Part shown: one piece after another, positions 1 to 12,340 of the stretch
Layout: every line of letters starts with the position of its first letter
Numbering within the stretch: position 1 is the first letter of the stretch
Assembly: GCA_013115135.1 (NCBI GenBank)
Contig: JABANP010000684.1
Location: forward strand, 1-22,718
DNA: 22,718 nt
Reading direction: 5' to 3'
DNA from: Perkinsus olseni
Lineage: Eukaryota > Perkinsozoa > Perkinsida > Perkinsidae
Notes under the pieces: model-generated
What the model saw: only the letters and a program-made list of their open reading frames with translations
Databases searched by the model: none
What the model was told of the DNA's origin: nothing
Position numbers and translations under genes: made by a program

Positions 1-322
1 ACTCAACCTTGGCGACGGGGTATTATTAGTTCTCGGAAGTAATCACTCACAACTAAGTAGGTTATCGATGTCTCGAAGGCATGCCGTCTTGCGTTCCACC
101 ACTCAACCTTGGCGACGGGGTATTATTGGTTCTCGGGAAGTAATCACTCACAACTAAGTAGGGTTATCGATGTCTCGAAGGGCATGCCGTCTTGCGTTCC
201 ACCACTCAACCTTGGCGACGGGGTATTATTAGTTCTCGGGAGTAATCACTCACAACTAAGTAGGTTATCGATGTTTCGAAGGCATGCCGTCTTGCGTTCC
301 AGTACTCAACCTTGGCGACGGG

Positions 323-354
323 GTATTATTAGTTCTCGGTATTATTAGTTCTCA
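323..354. repeat. 16-bp internal duplication within one Sat1 unit
   Basis: The block GTATTATTAGTTCTCG at 323-338 is repeated directly at 339-354 with its last base changed to A. This makes one Sat1 unit 116 bp long (304 to 419). I saw no other unit in the array with this duplication, so it marks a single local slippage event that has not spread. Confidence 0.9.
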
Positions 355-3300
355 GAAGCATTCACTCACAACTAAGTAGGTTATCGATGTCTCGAAGACA
401 TGCCGTCTTGCGTTTCACCACTCAACCTTGGCGACGGGGTATTATTAGTTCTCGGGAAGCATCACTCACAACTAAGTAGGGTTATCGATGTCTCGAAGGC
501 ATGCCGTCTTGCGTTCCACCACTCAACCTTGGCGACAGGGGTATTATTGGTTCTCGGAAGCATTCACTCACAACTAAGTAGGTTATCGATGTCTCGAAGG
601 CATGCCGTCTTGCGTTCCACCACTCAACCTTGGCGACGGGGTATTATTAGTTCTCGGGAGTAATCACTCACAACTAAGTAGGGTTATCGATGTCTCGAAG
701 GCATGCCGTCTTGCGTTCCACCACTCAACCTTGGCGACGGGGTATTATTAGTTCTCGGGAAGCAATCACTCACAACTAAGTAGGGTTATCGATGTCTCGA
801 AGGGCATGCCGTCTTGCGTTCCACCACTCAACCTTGGCGACGGGGTATTATTAGTTCTCGGGAAGCATCACTCACAACTAAGTAGGTTATCGATGTCTCG
901 AAGGCATGCCGTCTTGCGTTCCACCACTCAACCTTGGCGACGGGGTATTATTAGTTCTCGGGAAGCATTCACTCACAACTAAGTAGGTTATCGATGTCTC
1001 GAAGGGCATGCCGTCTTGCGTTCCACCACTCAACCTTGGCGACGGGGTATTATTAGTTCTCGGGAGTAATCACTCACAACTAAGTAGGTTATCGATGTCT
1101 CGAAGGCATGCCGTCTTGCGTTCCACCACTCAACCTTGGCGACGGGGTATTATTAGTTCTCGGGAGTAATCACTCACAACTAAGTAGGTTATCGATGTCT
1201 CGAAGGGCATGCCGTCTTGCGTTCCACCACTCAACCTTGGCGACGGGGTATTATTAGTTCTCGGGAGCAATCACTCACAACTAAGTAGGGTTATCGATGT
1301 CTCGAAGGCATGCCGTCTTGCGTTCCACCACTCAACCTTGGCGACGGGGTATTATTAGTTCTCGGGAAGTAATCACTCACAACTAAGTAGGTTATCGATG
1401 TCTCGAAGGCATGCCGTCTTGCGTTCCACCACTCAACCTTGGCGACGGGGTATTATTAGTTCTCGGGAGTAATCACTCACAACTAAGTAGGTTATCGATG
1501 TCTCGAAGGCATGCCGTCTTGCGTTCCACCACTCAACCTTGGCGACGGGGTATTATTAGTTCTCGGGAGTAATCACTCACAACTAAGTAGGTTATCGATG
1601 TCTCGAAGGGCATGCCGTCTTGCGTTCCACCACTCAACCTTGGCGACGGGGGTATTATTAGTTCTCGGGAGTAATCACTCACAACTAAGTAGGTTATCGA
1701 TGTCTCGAAGGGCATGCCGTCTTGCGTTCCACCACTCAACCTTGGCGACGGGGTATTATTAGTTCTCGGGAGTAATCACTCACAACTAAGTAGGTTATCG
1801 ATGTCTCGAAGGCATGCCGTCTTGCGTTTCCACCACTCAACCTTGGCGACGGGGTATTATTAGTTCTCGGGAAGTAATCACTCACAACTAAGTAGGTTAT
1901 CGATGTCTCGAAGGGCATGCCGTCTTGCGTTCCACCACTCAACCTTGGCGACGGGGTATTATTAGTTCTCGGGAAGTAATCACTCACAACTAAGTAGGGT
2001 TATCGATGTCTCGAAGGCATGCCGTCTTGCGTTCCACCACTCAACCTTGGCGACGGGGTATTATTAGTTCTCGGGAAGTAATCACTCACAACTAAGTAGG
2101 TTATCGATGTCTCGAAGGCATGCCGTCTTGCGTTCCACCACTCAACCTTGGCGACGGGGTATTATTAGTTCTCGGGAAGTAATCACTCACAACTAAGTAG
2201 GTTATCGATGTCTCGAAGGCATGCCGTCTTGCGTTCCACCACTCAACCTTGGCGACGGGGTATTATTAGTTCTCGGGAAGTAATCACTCACAACTAAGTA
2301 GGGTTATCGATGTCTCGAAGGCATGCCGTCTTGCGTTCCACCACTCAACCTTGGCGACGGGGTATTATTAGTTCTCGGGAGTAATCACTCACAACTAAGT
2401 AGGTTATCGATGTTTCGAAGGCATGCCGTCTTGCGTTCCACCACTCAACCTTGGCGACGGGGTATTATTAGTTCTCGGGAAGCACTCACTCACAACTAAG
2501 TAGGTTATCGATGTCTCGAAGACATGCCGTCTTGCGTTCCACCACTCAACCTTGGCGACGGGGTATTATTAGTTCTCGGGAAGTAATCACTCACAACTAA
2601 GTAGGGTTATCGATGTCTCGAAGGCATGCCGTCTTGCGTTCCACCACTCAACCTTGGCGACGGGGTATTATTAGTTCTCGGGAAGTAATCACTCACAACT
2701 AAGTAGGTTATCGATGTCTCGAAGGGCATGCCGTCTTGCGTTCCACCACTCAACCTTGGCGACGGGGTATTATTAGTTCTCGGGAGTAATCACTCACAAC
2801 TAAGTAGGGTTATCGATGTCTCGAAGGGCATGCCGTCTTGCGTTTCCACCACTCAACCTTGGCGACGGGGTATTATTAGTTCTCGGGAGTAATCACTCAC
2901 AACTAAGTAGGTTATCGATGTTTCGAAGGCATGCCGTCTTGCGTTCCAGCACTCAACCTTGGCGACGGGGTATTATTAGTTCTCGGGAGCAATCACTCAC
3001 AACTAAGTAGGTTATCGATGTCTCGAAGGCATGCCGTCTTGCGTTCCACCACTCAACCTTGGCGACGGGGTATTATTAGTTCTCGGGAAGCATCACTCAC
3101 AACTAAGTAGGTTATCGATGTCTCGAAGGCATGCCGTCTTGCGTTCCACCACTCAACCTTGGCGACGGGGTATTATTAGTTCTCGGAAGTAATCACTCAC
3201 AACTAAGTAGGTTATCGATGTCTCGAGGGCATGCCGTCTTGCGTTCCACCACTCAACCTTGGCGACGGGGTATTATTAGTTCTCGGGAGTAATCACTCAC

Positions 3301-5669
3301 AACTAAGTAGGTTATCGATGTCTCGAAGGGCATGCCGTCTTGCGTTCCACCACTCAACCTTGGCGACGGGGTATTATTAGTTCTCGGGAAGTAATCACTC
3401 ACAACTAAGTAGGTTATCGATGTCTCGAAGGCATGCCGTCTTGCGTTCCACCACTCAACCTTGGCGACGGGGTATTATTAGTTCTCGGAAGCATTCACTC
3501 ACAACTAAGTAGGTTATCGATGTCTCGAAGACATGCCGTCTTGCGTTCCACCACTCAACCTTGGCGACGGGGTATTATTAGTTCTCGGGAAGCATTCACT
3601 CACAACTAAGTAGGTTATCGATGTCTCGAAGGCATGCCGTCTTGCGTTCCACCACTCAACCTTGGCGACGGGGTATTATTAGTTCTCGGGAGTAATCACT
3701 CACAACTAAGTAGGTTATCGATGTCTCGAAGGGCATGCCGTCTTGCGTTCCACCACTCAACCTTGGCGACGGGGTATTATTAGTTCTCGGGAGTAATCAC
3801 TCACAACTAAGTAGGTTATCGATGTCTCGAAGGGCATGCCGTCTTGCGTTCCACCACTCAACCTTGGCGACGGGGTATTATTAGTTCTCGGGAAGTAATC
3901 ACTCACAACTAAGTAGGGTTATCGATGTCTCGAAGGCATGCCGTCTTGCGTTCCACCACTCAACCTTGGCGACGGGGTATTATTAGTTCTCGGAAGTAAT
4001 CACTCACAACTAAGTAGGTTATCGATGTCTCGAAGGCATGCCGTCTTGCGTTCCACCACTCAACCTTGGCGACGGGGTATTATTAGTTCTCGGGAGTAAT
4101 CACTCACAACTAAGTAGGTTATCGATGTCTCGAAGGCATGCCGTCTTGCGTTCCACCACTCAACCTTGGCGACGGGGTATTATTAGTTCTCGGGAGTAAT
4201 CACTCACAACTAAGTAGGTTATCGATGTCTCGAAGGGCATGCCGTCTTGCGTTCCACCACTCAACCTTGGCGACGGGGGTATTATTAGTTCTCGGGAAGT
4301 AATCACTCACAACTAAGTAGGTTATCGATGTCTCGAAGGCATGCCGTCTTGCGTTCCACCACTCAACCTTGGCGACGGGGTATTATTAGTTCTCGGGAGT
4401 AATCACTCACAACTAAGTAGGTTATCGATGTCTCGAAGACATGCCGTACTTGCGTTCCACCACTCAACCTTGGCGACGGGGTATTATTAGTTCTCGGGAG
4501 TAATCACTCACAACTAAGTAGGGTTATCGATGTCTCGAAGGCATGCCGTCTTGCGTTCCAGTACTCAACCTTGGCGACGGGGTATTATTAGTTCTCGGGA
4601 GTAATCACTCACAACTAAGTAGGTTATCGATGTCTCGAAGGCATGCCGTCTTGCGTTCCACCACTCAACCTTGGCGACGGGGTATTATTAGTTCTCGGGA
4701 GTAATCACTCACAACTAAGTAGGTTATCGATGTCTCGAAGGGCATGCCGTCTTGCGTTCCACCACTCAACCTTGGCGACGGGGTATTATTAGTTCTCGGG
4801 AGTAATCACTCACAACTAAGTAGGTTATCGATGTCTCGAAGGCATGCCGTCTTGCGTTCCACCACTCAACCTTGGCGACGGGGTATTATTAGTTCTCGGG
4901 AAGCATTCACTCACAACTAAGTAGGTTATCGATGTCTCGAAGGGCATGCCGTCTTGCGTTCCACCACTCAACCTTGGCGACGGGGTATTATTAGTTCTCG
5001 GGAGTAATCACTCACAACTAAGTAGGTTATCGATGTCTCGAAGGCATGCCGTCTTGCGTTCCACCACTCAACCTTGGCGACGGGGTATTATTAGTTCTCG
5101 GGAAGTAATCACTCACAACTAAGTAGGTTATCGATGTTTCGAAGGGCATGCCGTCTTGCGTTCCACCACTCAACCTTGGCGACGGGGTATTATTAGTTCT
5201 CGGAAGCATTCACTCACAACTAAGTAGGTTATCGATGTCTCGAAGGCATGCCGTCTTGCGTTCCACCACTCAACCTTGGCGACGGGGTATTATTAGTTCT
5301 CGGGAGTAATCACTCACAACTAAGTAGGGTTATCGATGTCTCGAAGGCATGCCGTCTTGCGTTCCACCACTCAACCTTGGCGACGGGGTATTATTAGTTC
5401 TCGGGAAGTAATCACTCACAACTAAGTAGGTTATCGATGTCTCGAAGGCATGCCGTCTTGCGTTCCACCACTCAACCTTGGCGACGGGGTATTATTAGTT
5501 CTCGGAAGCAATCACTCACAACTAAGTAGGTTATCGATGTCTCGAAGGGCATGCCGTCTTGCGTTCCACCACTCAACCTTGGCGACGGGGTATTATTAGT
5601 TCTCGGGAGTAATCACTCACAACTAAGTAGGTTATCGATGTCTCGAAGGCATGCCGTCTTGCGTTCCAG

Positions 5670-5715
5670 TACTCAACCTTGGCGACAGGATACGATTGGT
5701 TCTCGCAAGCACTCA
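5670..5715. repeat. Rare Sat1 variant unit, first copy
   Basis: This unit departs from its neighbours at several bases. It reads CAGTACTCAACC instead of CACCACTCAACC, GACAGGATACGATTGG instead of GACGGGGTATTATTAG, and CTCGCAAGCACTCACTTGCAAC instead of the usual CTCGGGAG...CTCACAAC. The same combination recurs 905 bp to the right, which is nine unit lengths. Confidence 0.85.
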
Positions 5716-6574
5716 CTTGCAACTAAGTAGGTTATCGATGTCTCGAAGGCATGCCGTCTTGCGTTCCACCACTCAACCTTGGCGACGGGGTATTATTAGT
5801 TCTCGGGAAGCATTCACTCACAACTAAGTAGGTTATGCGGATGTCTCGAAGACATGCCGTCTTGCGTTCCACCACTCAACCTTGGCGACGGGGTATTATT
5901 AGTTCTCGGGAAGCACTCACTTGCAACTGAGTAGGTTATCGATGTCTCGAAGGCATGCCGTCTTGCGTTCCACCACTCAACCTTGGCGACGGGGTATTAT
6001 TAGTTCTCGGGAGTAATCACTCACAACTAAGTAGGTTATCGATGTCTCGAAGGCATGCCGTCTTGCGTTCCACCACTCAACCTTGGCGACGGGGTATTAT
6101 TAGTTCTCGGGAGTAATCACTCACAACTAAGTAGGTTATCGATGTCTCGAAGGCATGCCGTCTTGCGTTCCACCACTCAACCTTGGCGACGGGGTATTAT
6201 TAGTTCTCGGGAGTAATCACTCACAACTAAGTAGGTTATCGATGTCTCGAAGGCATGCCGTCTTGCGTTCCACCACTCAACCTTGGCGACGGGGTATTAT
6301 TAGTTCTCGGAAGTAATCACTCACAACTAAGTAGGTTATCGATGTCTCGAAGGCATGCCGTCTTGCGTTCCACCACTCAACCTTGGCGACGGGGTATTAT
6401 TAGTTCTCGGGAGTAATCACTCACAACTAAGTAGGTTATCGATGTCTCGAAGGGCATGCCGTCTTGCGTTCCACCACTCAACCTTGGCGACGGGGTATTA
6501 TTAGTTCTCGGGAGTAATCACTCACAACTAAGTAGGTTATCGATGTCTCGAAGGCATGCCGTCTTGCGTTCCAG

Positions 6575-6620
6575 TACTCAACCTTGGCGACAGGATACGA
6601 TTGGTTCTCGCAAGCACTCA
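6575..6620. repeat. Rare Sat1 variant unit, second copy
   Basis: This unit carries the same linked set of substitutions as the unit at 5670-5715 (GACAGGATACGATTGG and CTCGCAAGCACTCACTTGC). The shared GACAGGATACG starts at 5684 and 6589, so the two are 905 bp apart. The flanking units are also alike. This suggests that a nine-unit block was duplicated inside the array. Part of the variant (CGCAAGCACTCACTTGC) also occurs near 17366 in the second Sat1 array. Confidence 0.85.
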
Positions 6621-8520
6621 CTTGCAACTAAGTAGGTTATCGATGTCTCGAAGGCATGCCGTCTTGCGTTCCACCACTCAACCTTGGCGACGGGGTATTA
6701 TTAGTTCTCGGAAGCATTCACTCACAACTAAGTAGGTTATCGATGTCTCGAAGGCATGCCGTCTTGCGTTCCACCACTCAACCTTGGCGACGGGGGTATT
6801 ATTAGTTCTCGGGAAGTAATCACTCACAACTAAGTAGGTTATCGATGTCTCGAAGGGCATGCCGTCTTGCGTTCCACCACTCAACCTTGGCGACGGGGTA
6901 TTATTAGTTCTCGGGAGTAATCACTCACAACTAAGTAGGTTATCGATGTCTCGAAGGGCATGCCGTCTTGCGTTCCACCACTCAACCTTGGCGACGGGGT
7001 ATTATTAGTTCTCGGGAGTAATCACTCACAACTAAGTAGGTTATCGATGTCTCGAAGGCATGCCGTCTTGCGTTTCCACCACTCAACCTTGGCGACGGGG
7101 TATTATTAGTTCTCGGGAGTAATCACTCACAACTAAGTAGGTTATCGATGTCTCGAAGGCATGCCGTCTTGCGTTCCACCACTCAACCTTGGCGACGGGG
7201 TATTATTAGTTCTCGGGAGTAATCACTCACAACTAAGTAGGTTATCGATGTCTCGAAGGCATGCCGTCTTGCGTTCCACCACTCAACCTTGGCGACGGGG
7301 TATTATTAGTTCTCGGGAGTAATCACTCACAACTAAGTAGGTTATCGATGTCTCGAAGGCATGCCGTCTTGCGTTCCACCACTCAACCTTGGCGACGGGG
7401 TATTATTAGTTCTCGGAGTAATCACTCACAACTAAGTAGGTTATCGATGTCTCGAAGGGCATGCCGTCTTGCGTTCCACCACTCAACCTTGGCGACGGGG
7501 TATTATTAGTTCTCGGGAAGCATTCACTCACAACTAAGTAGGTTATCGATGTCTCGAAGGCATGCCGTCTTGCGTTCCACCACTCAACCTTGGCGACGGG
7601 GTATTATTAGTTCTCGGGAAGCATCACTCACAACTAAGTAGGTTATCGATGTCTCGAAGGCATGCCGTCTTGCGTTCCACCACTCAACCTTGGCGACGGG
7701 GTATTATTAGTTCTCGGGAAGTAATCACTCACAACTAAGTAGGTTATCGATGTCTCGAAGACATGCCGTCTTGCGTTCCACCACTCAACCTTGGCGACGG
7801 GGTATTATTAGTTCTCGGGAAGTAATCACTCACAACTAAGTAGGTTATCGATGTCTCGAAGGGCATGCCGTCTTGCGTTCCACCACTCAACCTTGGCGAC
7901 GGGGTATTATTAGTTCTCGGGAGTAATCACTCACAACTAAGTAGGTTATCGATGTCTCGAAGGGCATGCCGTCTTGCGTTCCAGTACTCAACCTTGGCGA
8001 CGGGGTATTATTAGTTCTCGGGAAGCATCACTCACAACTAAGTAGGTTATCGATGTCTCGAAGGCATGCCGTCTTGCGTTCCACCACTCAACCTTGGCGA
8101 CGGGGTATTATTAGTTCTCGGAAGCATCACTCACAACTAAGTAGGTTATCGATGTCTCGAAGGCATGCCGTCTTGCGTTCCACCACTCAACCTTGGCGAC
8201 GGGGTATTATTAGTTCTCGGGAGTAATCACTCACAACTAAGTAGGTTATCGATGTCTCGAAGGGCATGCCGTCTTGCGTTCCACCACTCAACCTTGGCGA
8301 CGGGGTATTATTAGTTCTCGGGAAGTAATCACTCACAACTAAGTAGGTTATCGATGTCTCGAAGGCATGCCGTCTTGCGTTCCACCACTCAACCTTGGCG
8401 ACGGGGTATTATTAGTTCTCGGGAGTAATCACTCACAACTAAGTAGGTTATCGATGTCTCGAAGGGCATGCCGTCTTGCGTTCCACCACTCAACCTTGGC
8501 GACGGGGTATTATTAGTTCT

Positions 8521-11500
8521 CGGAAGCATTCACTCTACAACTAAGTAGGTTATGGATGTCTCGAAGACATGCCGTCTTGCGTTCCACCACTCAACCTTGG
8601 CGACGGGGTATTATTAGTTCTCGGAAGTAATTCACTCACAACTCAGTAGGTTATCGATGTCTCGAAGGCATGCCGTCTTGCGTTCCACCACTCAACCTTG
8701 GCGACGGGGTATTATTAGTTCTCGGGAGTATTCACTCACAACTAAGTAGGGTTATCGATGTCTCGAAGGCATGCCGTCTCGCGTTCCACCACTCAATCTT
8801 GGCGACGGGGTATTATTAGTTCTCGGAAGTAATTCACTCACAACTAAGTAGGTTATCGATGTCTCGAAGACATGCCGTCTTGCGTTCCACCACTCAACCT
8901 TGGCGACGGGGTATTATCAGTTCTCGGGAGTAAGCACTCACAACTAAGTAGGTTATCGATGTCTCGAAGACATGCCGTCTTGCGTTCCAGCCACTCAACC
9001 TTGGCGACGGGGTATTGATTAGTTCTCGGGAGTAATCACTCACAACTAAGTAGGTTATCGATGTTTCGAAGGCATGCCGTCTTGCGTTCCACCACTCAAC
9101 ATTGGCGACGGGGTATTATTAGTTCTCGGAAGTATTCACTCACAACTAAGTAGGTTATGGATGTCTCGAAGACATGCCGTCTTGCGTTCCAGCACTCAAC
9201 CTTGGCGACGGGGTATTATTAGTTCTCGGGAAGTAATCACTCACAACTGAGTAGGTTATCGATGTCTCGAAGGCGCGCCGTCTTGCGTTCCACCACTCAA
9301 CATTGGCGACGGGGTATTATTAGTTCTCGGAAGTAATCACTCACAACTAAGTAGGTTATCGATGTCTCGAAGGGCATGCCGTCTTGCGTTCCACCACTCA
9401 ATCCTTGGCGACGGGGTATTATTAGTTCTCGGGAGTAATCACTCACAACTAAGTAGGGTTATCGATGTCTCGAAGGCATGCCGTCTTGCGTTACACCACT
9501 CAACATTGGCGACGGGGTATTATTAGTTCTCGGGAAGCATTCACTCACAACTAAGTAGGTTATGGATGTCTCGAAGACATGCCGTCTTGCGTTCCAGGCA
9601 CTCAACCTTGGCGACGGGGTATTATTAGTTCTCGGGAGTAAGCACTCACAACTAAGTAGGTTATCGATGTTTCGAAGGCATGCCGTCTTGCGTTCACACC
9701 ACTCAACATTGGCGACGGGGTATTATTAGTTCTCGGAAGCATTCACTCACAACTCAGTAGGTTATCGATGTCTCGAAGGCATGCCGTCTTGCGTTCCACC
9801 ACTCAACCTTGGCGACGGGGGTATTATTAGTTCTCGGGAGTAATCACTCACAACTAAGTAGGTTATCGATGTCTCGAAGGGCATGCCGTCTCGCGTTCCA
9901 GCACTCAATCTTGGCGACGGGGTATTATTAGTTCTCGGGAGTAATCACTCACAACTCAGTAGGTTATCGATGTCTCGAAGACATGCCGTCTTGCGTTCCA
10001 CCACTCAACCTTGGCGACGGGGTATTATTAGTTCTCGGGAGTAATCACTCACAGCTAAGTAGGTTATCGATGTCTTGAGGACATGCCGTCTTGCGTTCCA
10101 CCACTCAACCTTGGCGACGGGGTATTATCAGTTCTCGGGAGTAATCACTCACAACTAAGTAGGTTATCGATGTCTCGAAGGCGCGCCGTCTTGCGTTACA
10201 CCACTCAACATTGGCGACGGGGTATTATTAGTTCTCGGAAGCATTCACTCACAACTAAGTAGGTTATGGATGTCTCGAAGACATGCCGTCTTGCGTTCCA
10301 GTGCACTCAACCTTGGCGACGGGGTATTATTAGTTCTCGGGAGTAAGCACTCACAACTAAGTAGGTTATCGATGTCTCGAAGGCGTGCCGTCTTGCGTTT
10401 ACACCACTCAACATTGGCGACGGGGTATTATTAGTTCTCGGAAGCATTCACTCACAACTAAGTAGGTTATGGATGTCTCGAAGACATGCCGTCTTGTGTT
10501 CCACCGCTCAACATTGGCGACGGGGTATTATTAGTTCTCGGAAGCAGTCACTCACAACTCAGTAGGTTATCGATGTCTCGAAGACATGCCGTCTTGCGTT
10601 CCACCACTCAACCTTGGCGACGGGGTATTATTGGTTCCCGGAAACATTCACTCACAACTAAGTAGGTTATCGATGTCTCGAAGACATGCCGTCTTGCGTT
10701 CCACCACTCAACCTTGGCGACGGGGTACTATTAGTTCTCGGGAGTAATCACTCACAACTAAGTAGGTTATCGATGTTTCGAAGGCATGCCGTCTTGCGTT
10801 CCATCACTCAACATTGGCGACGGGGTATTATTAGTTCTCGGAAGCATTCACTCACAACTAAGTAGGTTATGGATGTCTCGAAGACATGCCGTCTTGCGTT
10901 CCACCGCTCAACATTGGCGACGGGGTATTATTAGTTCTCGGAAGCATTCACTCACAACTAAGTAGGTTATAGATGTTTCGAAGACATGCCGTCTTGCGTT
11001 CCACCGCTCAACATTGGCGACGGGGTATTATTAGTTCTCGGAAGCATTCACTCACAACTCAGTAGGTTATCGATGTCTCGAAGACATGCCGTCTTGCGTT
11101 CCACCACTCAACCTTGGCGACGGGGTACTATTAGTTCTCGGGAGTAATCACTCACAACTAAGTAGGTTATCGATGTTTCGAAGGCATGCCGTCTTGCGTT
11201 CCACCACTCAACATTGGCGACGGGGTATTATTAGTTCTCGGAAGCATTCACTCACAACTAAGTAGGTTATGGATGTCTCGAAGACATGCCGTCTTGCGTT
11301 CCACCGCTCAACATTGGCGACGGGGTATTATTAGTTCTCGGAAGCATTCACTCACAACTCAGTGGGTTATCGATGTCTCGAAGACATGCCGTCTTGCGTT
11401 CCACCACTCAACCTTGGCGACGGGGTATTATTGGTTCCCGGAAACATTCACTCACAACTAAGTAGGTTATCGATGTTTCGAAGGCATGCCGTCTTGCGTT

Positions 11501-12116
11501 TCACCACTCAACATTGGCGACGGGGTATTATTAGTTCTCGGAAGCATTCACTCACAACTCAGTAGGTTATCGATGTCTCGAAGACATGCCGTCTTGCGTT
11601 CCACCACTCAACCTTGGCGACGGGGTATTATTGGTTCCCGGAAACATTCACTCACAACTAAGTAGGTTATCGATGTCTCGAAGGCATGCCGTCTTGCGTT
11701 CCACCACTCAACATTGGCGACGGGGTATTATTAGTTCTCGGAAGCATTCACTCACAACTCAGTAGGTTATCGATGTCTCGAAGACATGCCGTCTTGCGTT
11801 CCACCACTCAACCTTGGCGACGGGGTACTATTAGTTCTCGGGAGTAATCACTCACAACTAAGTAGGTTATCGATGTTTCGAAGGCATGCCGTCTTGCGTT
11901 CCACCACTCAACATTGGCGACGGGGTATTATTAGTTCTCGGAAGCATTCACTCACAACTAAGTAGGTTATGGATGTCTCGAAGACATGCCGTCTTGCGTT
12001 CCACCGCTCAACATTGGCGACGGGGTATTATTAGTTCTCGGAAGCATTCACTTGCAACTCAGTAGGTTATCGATGTCTCGAAGACATGCCGTCTTGCGTT
12101 CCACCACTCAACCTTG
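8521..12116. repeat. Sat1 array, diverged edge
   Basis: The right-hand part of the first Sat1 array is visibly more diverged than the core. Units carry CAACATTGG or CAATCTTGG in place of CAACCTTGG, TTATGGATG in place of TTATCGATG, AACTCAGTAGG in place of AACTAAGTAGG, AAGACATGCC or AAGGCGCGCC in place of AAGGCATGCC, and TTGGTTCCCGGAAACATTC in place of TTAGTTCTCGG. From the unit whose TTGGCGAC block lies at 10411 up to 12111, the period is exactly 100 bp for 17 consecutive units with no indel. Some variants alternate: CATTGG and CCTTGG units take turns in parts of 11400-12116. The AAGAC ATGCC GTCTT form gives each such unit a 5-bp hairpin. The array stops at 12116, inside the unit, in CAACCTTG. 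Confidence 0.95.
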
Positions 12117-12251
12117 CAGAGATTCATGTCAACCTTTCTCTCCGTCAACCATCGGATTTCACTCGATATGAGTTTCCAGAGCACAGTGAGGTGAGACAGA
12201 CCGCTTGACGACTATCTCGCCCAAGTGAGGCTATGTTTGGATCATCAGCGT

Positions 12252-12270
12252 CACTGGTAGCCTACCAGTG
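12252..12270. repeat. 19-bp palindrome at the A/B boundary (copy 1 array)
   Basis: CACTGGTAG-C-CTACCAGTG is a perfect 9-bp inverted repeat around a single C, centred on the start of subunit B. Further copies in this array are at 12554-12572, 13130-13148, 13706-13724 and 14287-14305. It occurs wherever an A end (or C/A hybrid end) meets a B start, giving spacings of about 300 or 576 bp. It could extrude as a cruciform or be a binding site for a dimeric protein. Either role is inference. Confidence 0.85.
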
Positions 12271-12340
12271 GTAAGCGCGAAGACTGATGTCGAACCTTTT
12301 GTCCGTCGACTCCCGCGCGACATGAGTTTCCACCGCACAC

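Larger units (their letters stand above)
1..8520. repeat. Sat1 100-bp satellite array, homogeneous core
   Basis: This is a head-to-tail tandem array with no spacers and no interruptions. The unit is 100 bp in its basic form, and in this segment most units are 99 to 103 bp. Taking the unit from ACTCAACCTTGGCGACGGGG, it continues through TATTATTAGTTCTCGG, a short variable stretch, CACTCACAACTAAGTAGG, TTATCGATGTCTCGAAG and GCATGCCGTCTTGCGTTCCACC. Nearly all differences fall in short G runs (AGG or AGGG before TTATCG, AAGG or AAGGG before CATGCC) and in the variable stretch after CTCGG (GAGTAATC, GAAGTAATC, GAAGCATTC, GAAGCATC, GAAGCAATC). Unit length is not held to a multiple of three, so no reading frame persists. 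The array runs off the left edge of the window. No transcription signal or gene was seen. The type of sequence is clear; a centromeric or subtelomeric role is only inferred. Confidence 0.97.

Noticed and set aside
1..12116. Many ORFs of 60-90 codons on both strands of the Sat1 array (for example those starting MPSCVPPLNLGDG or MSGGTQDG)
   Set aside because: They are translations of the satellite unit, change frame wherever unit length changes, and stop after two or three units. Unit lengths of 99 to 103 bp show no selection for a frame.
1..12116. CRISPR array
   Set aside because: Units are contiguous 100-bp copies with no unique spacers between them, and there are no cas genes.
12109..12144. 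TCAACCTT shared by Sat1 and Sat2 at the junction as recombination microhomology
   Set aside because: The Sat2 copy of TCAACCTT lies about 19 bases past the breakpoint and is not aligned with the Sat1 copy, so it did not template the join as seen here.
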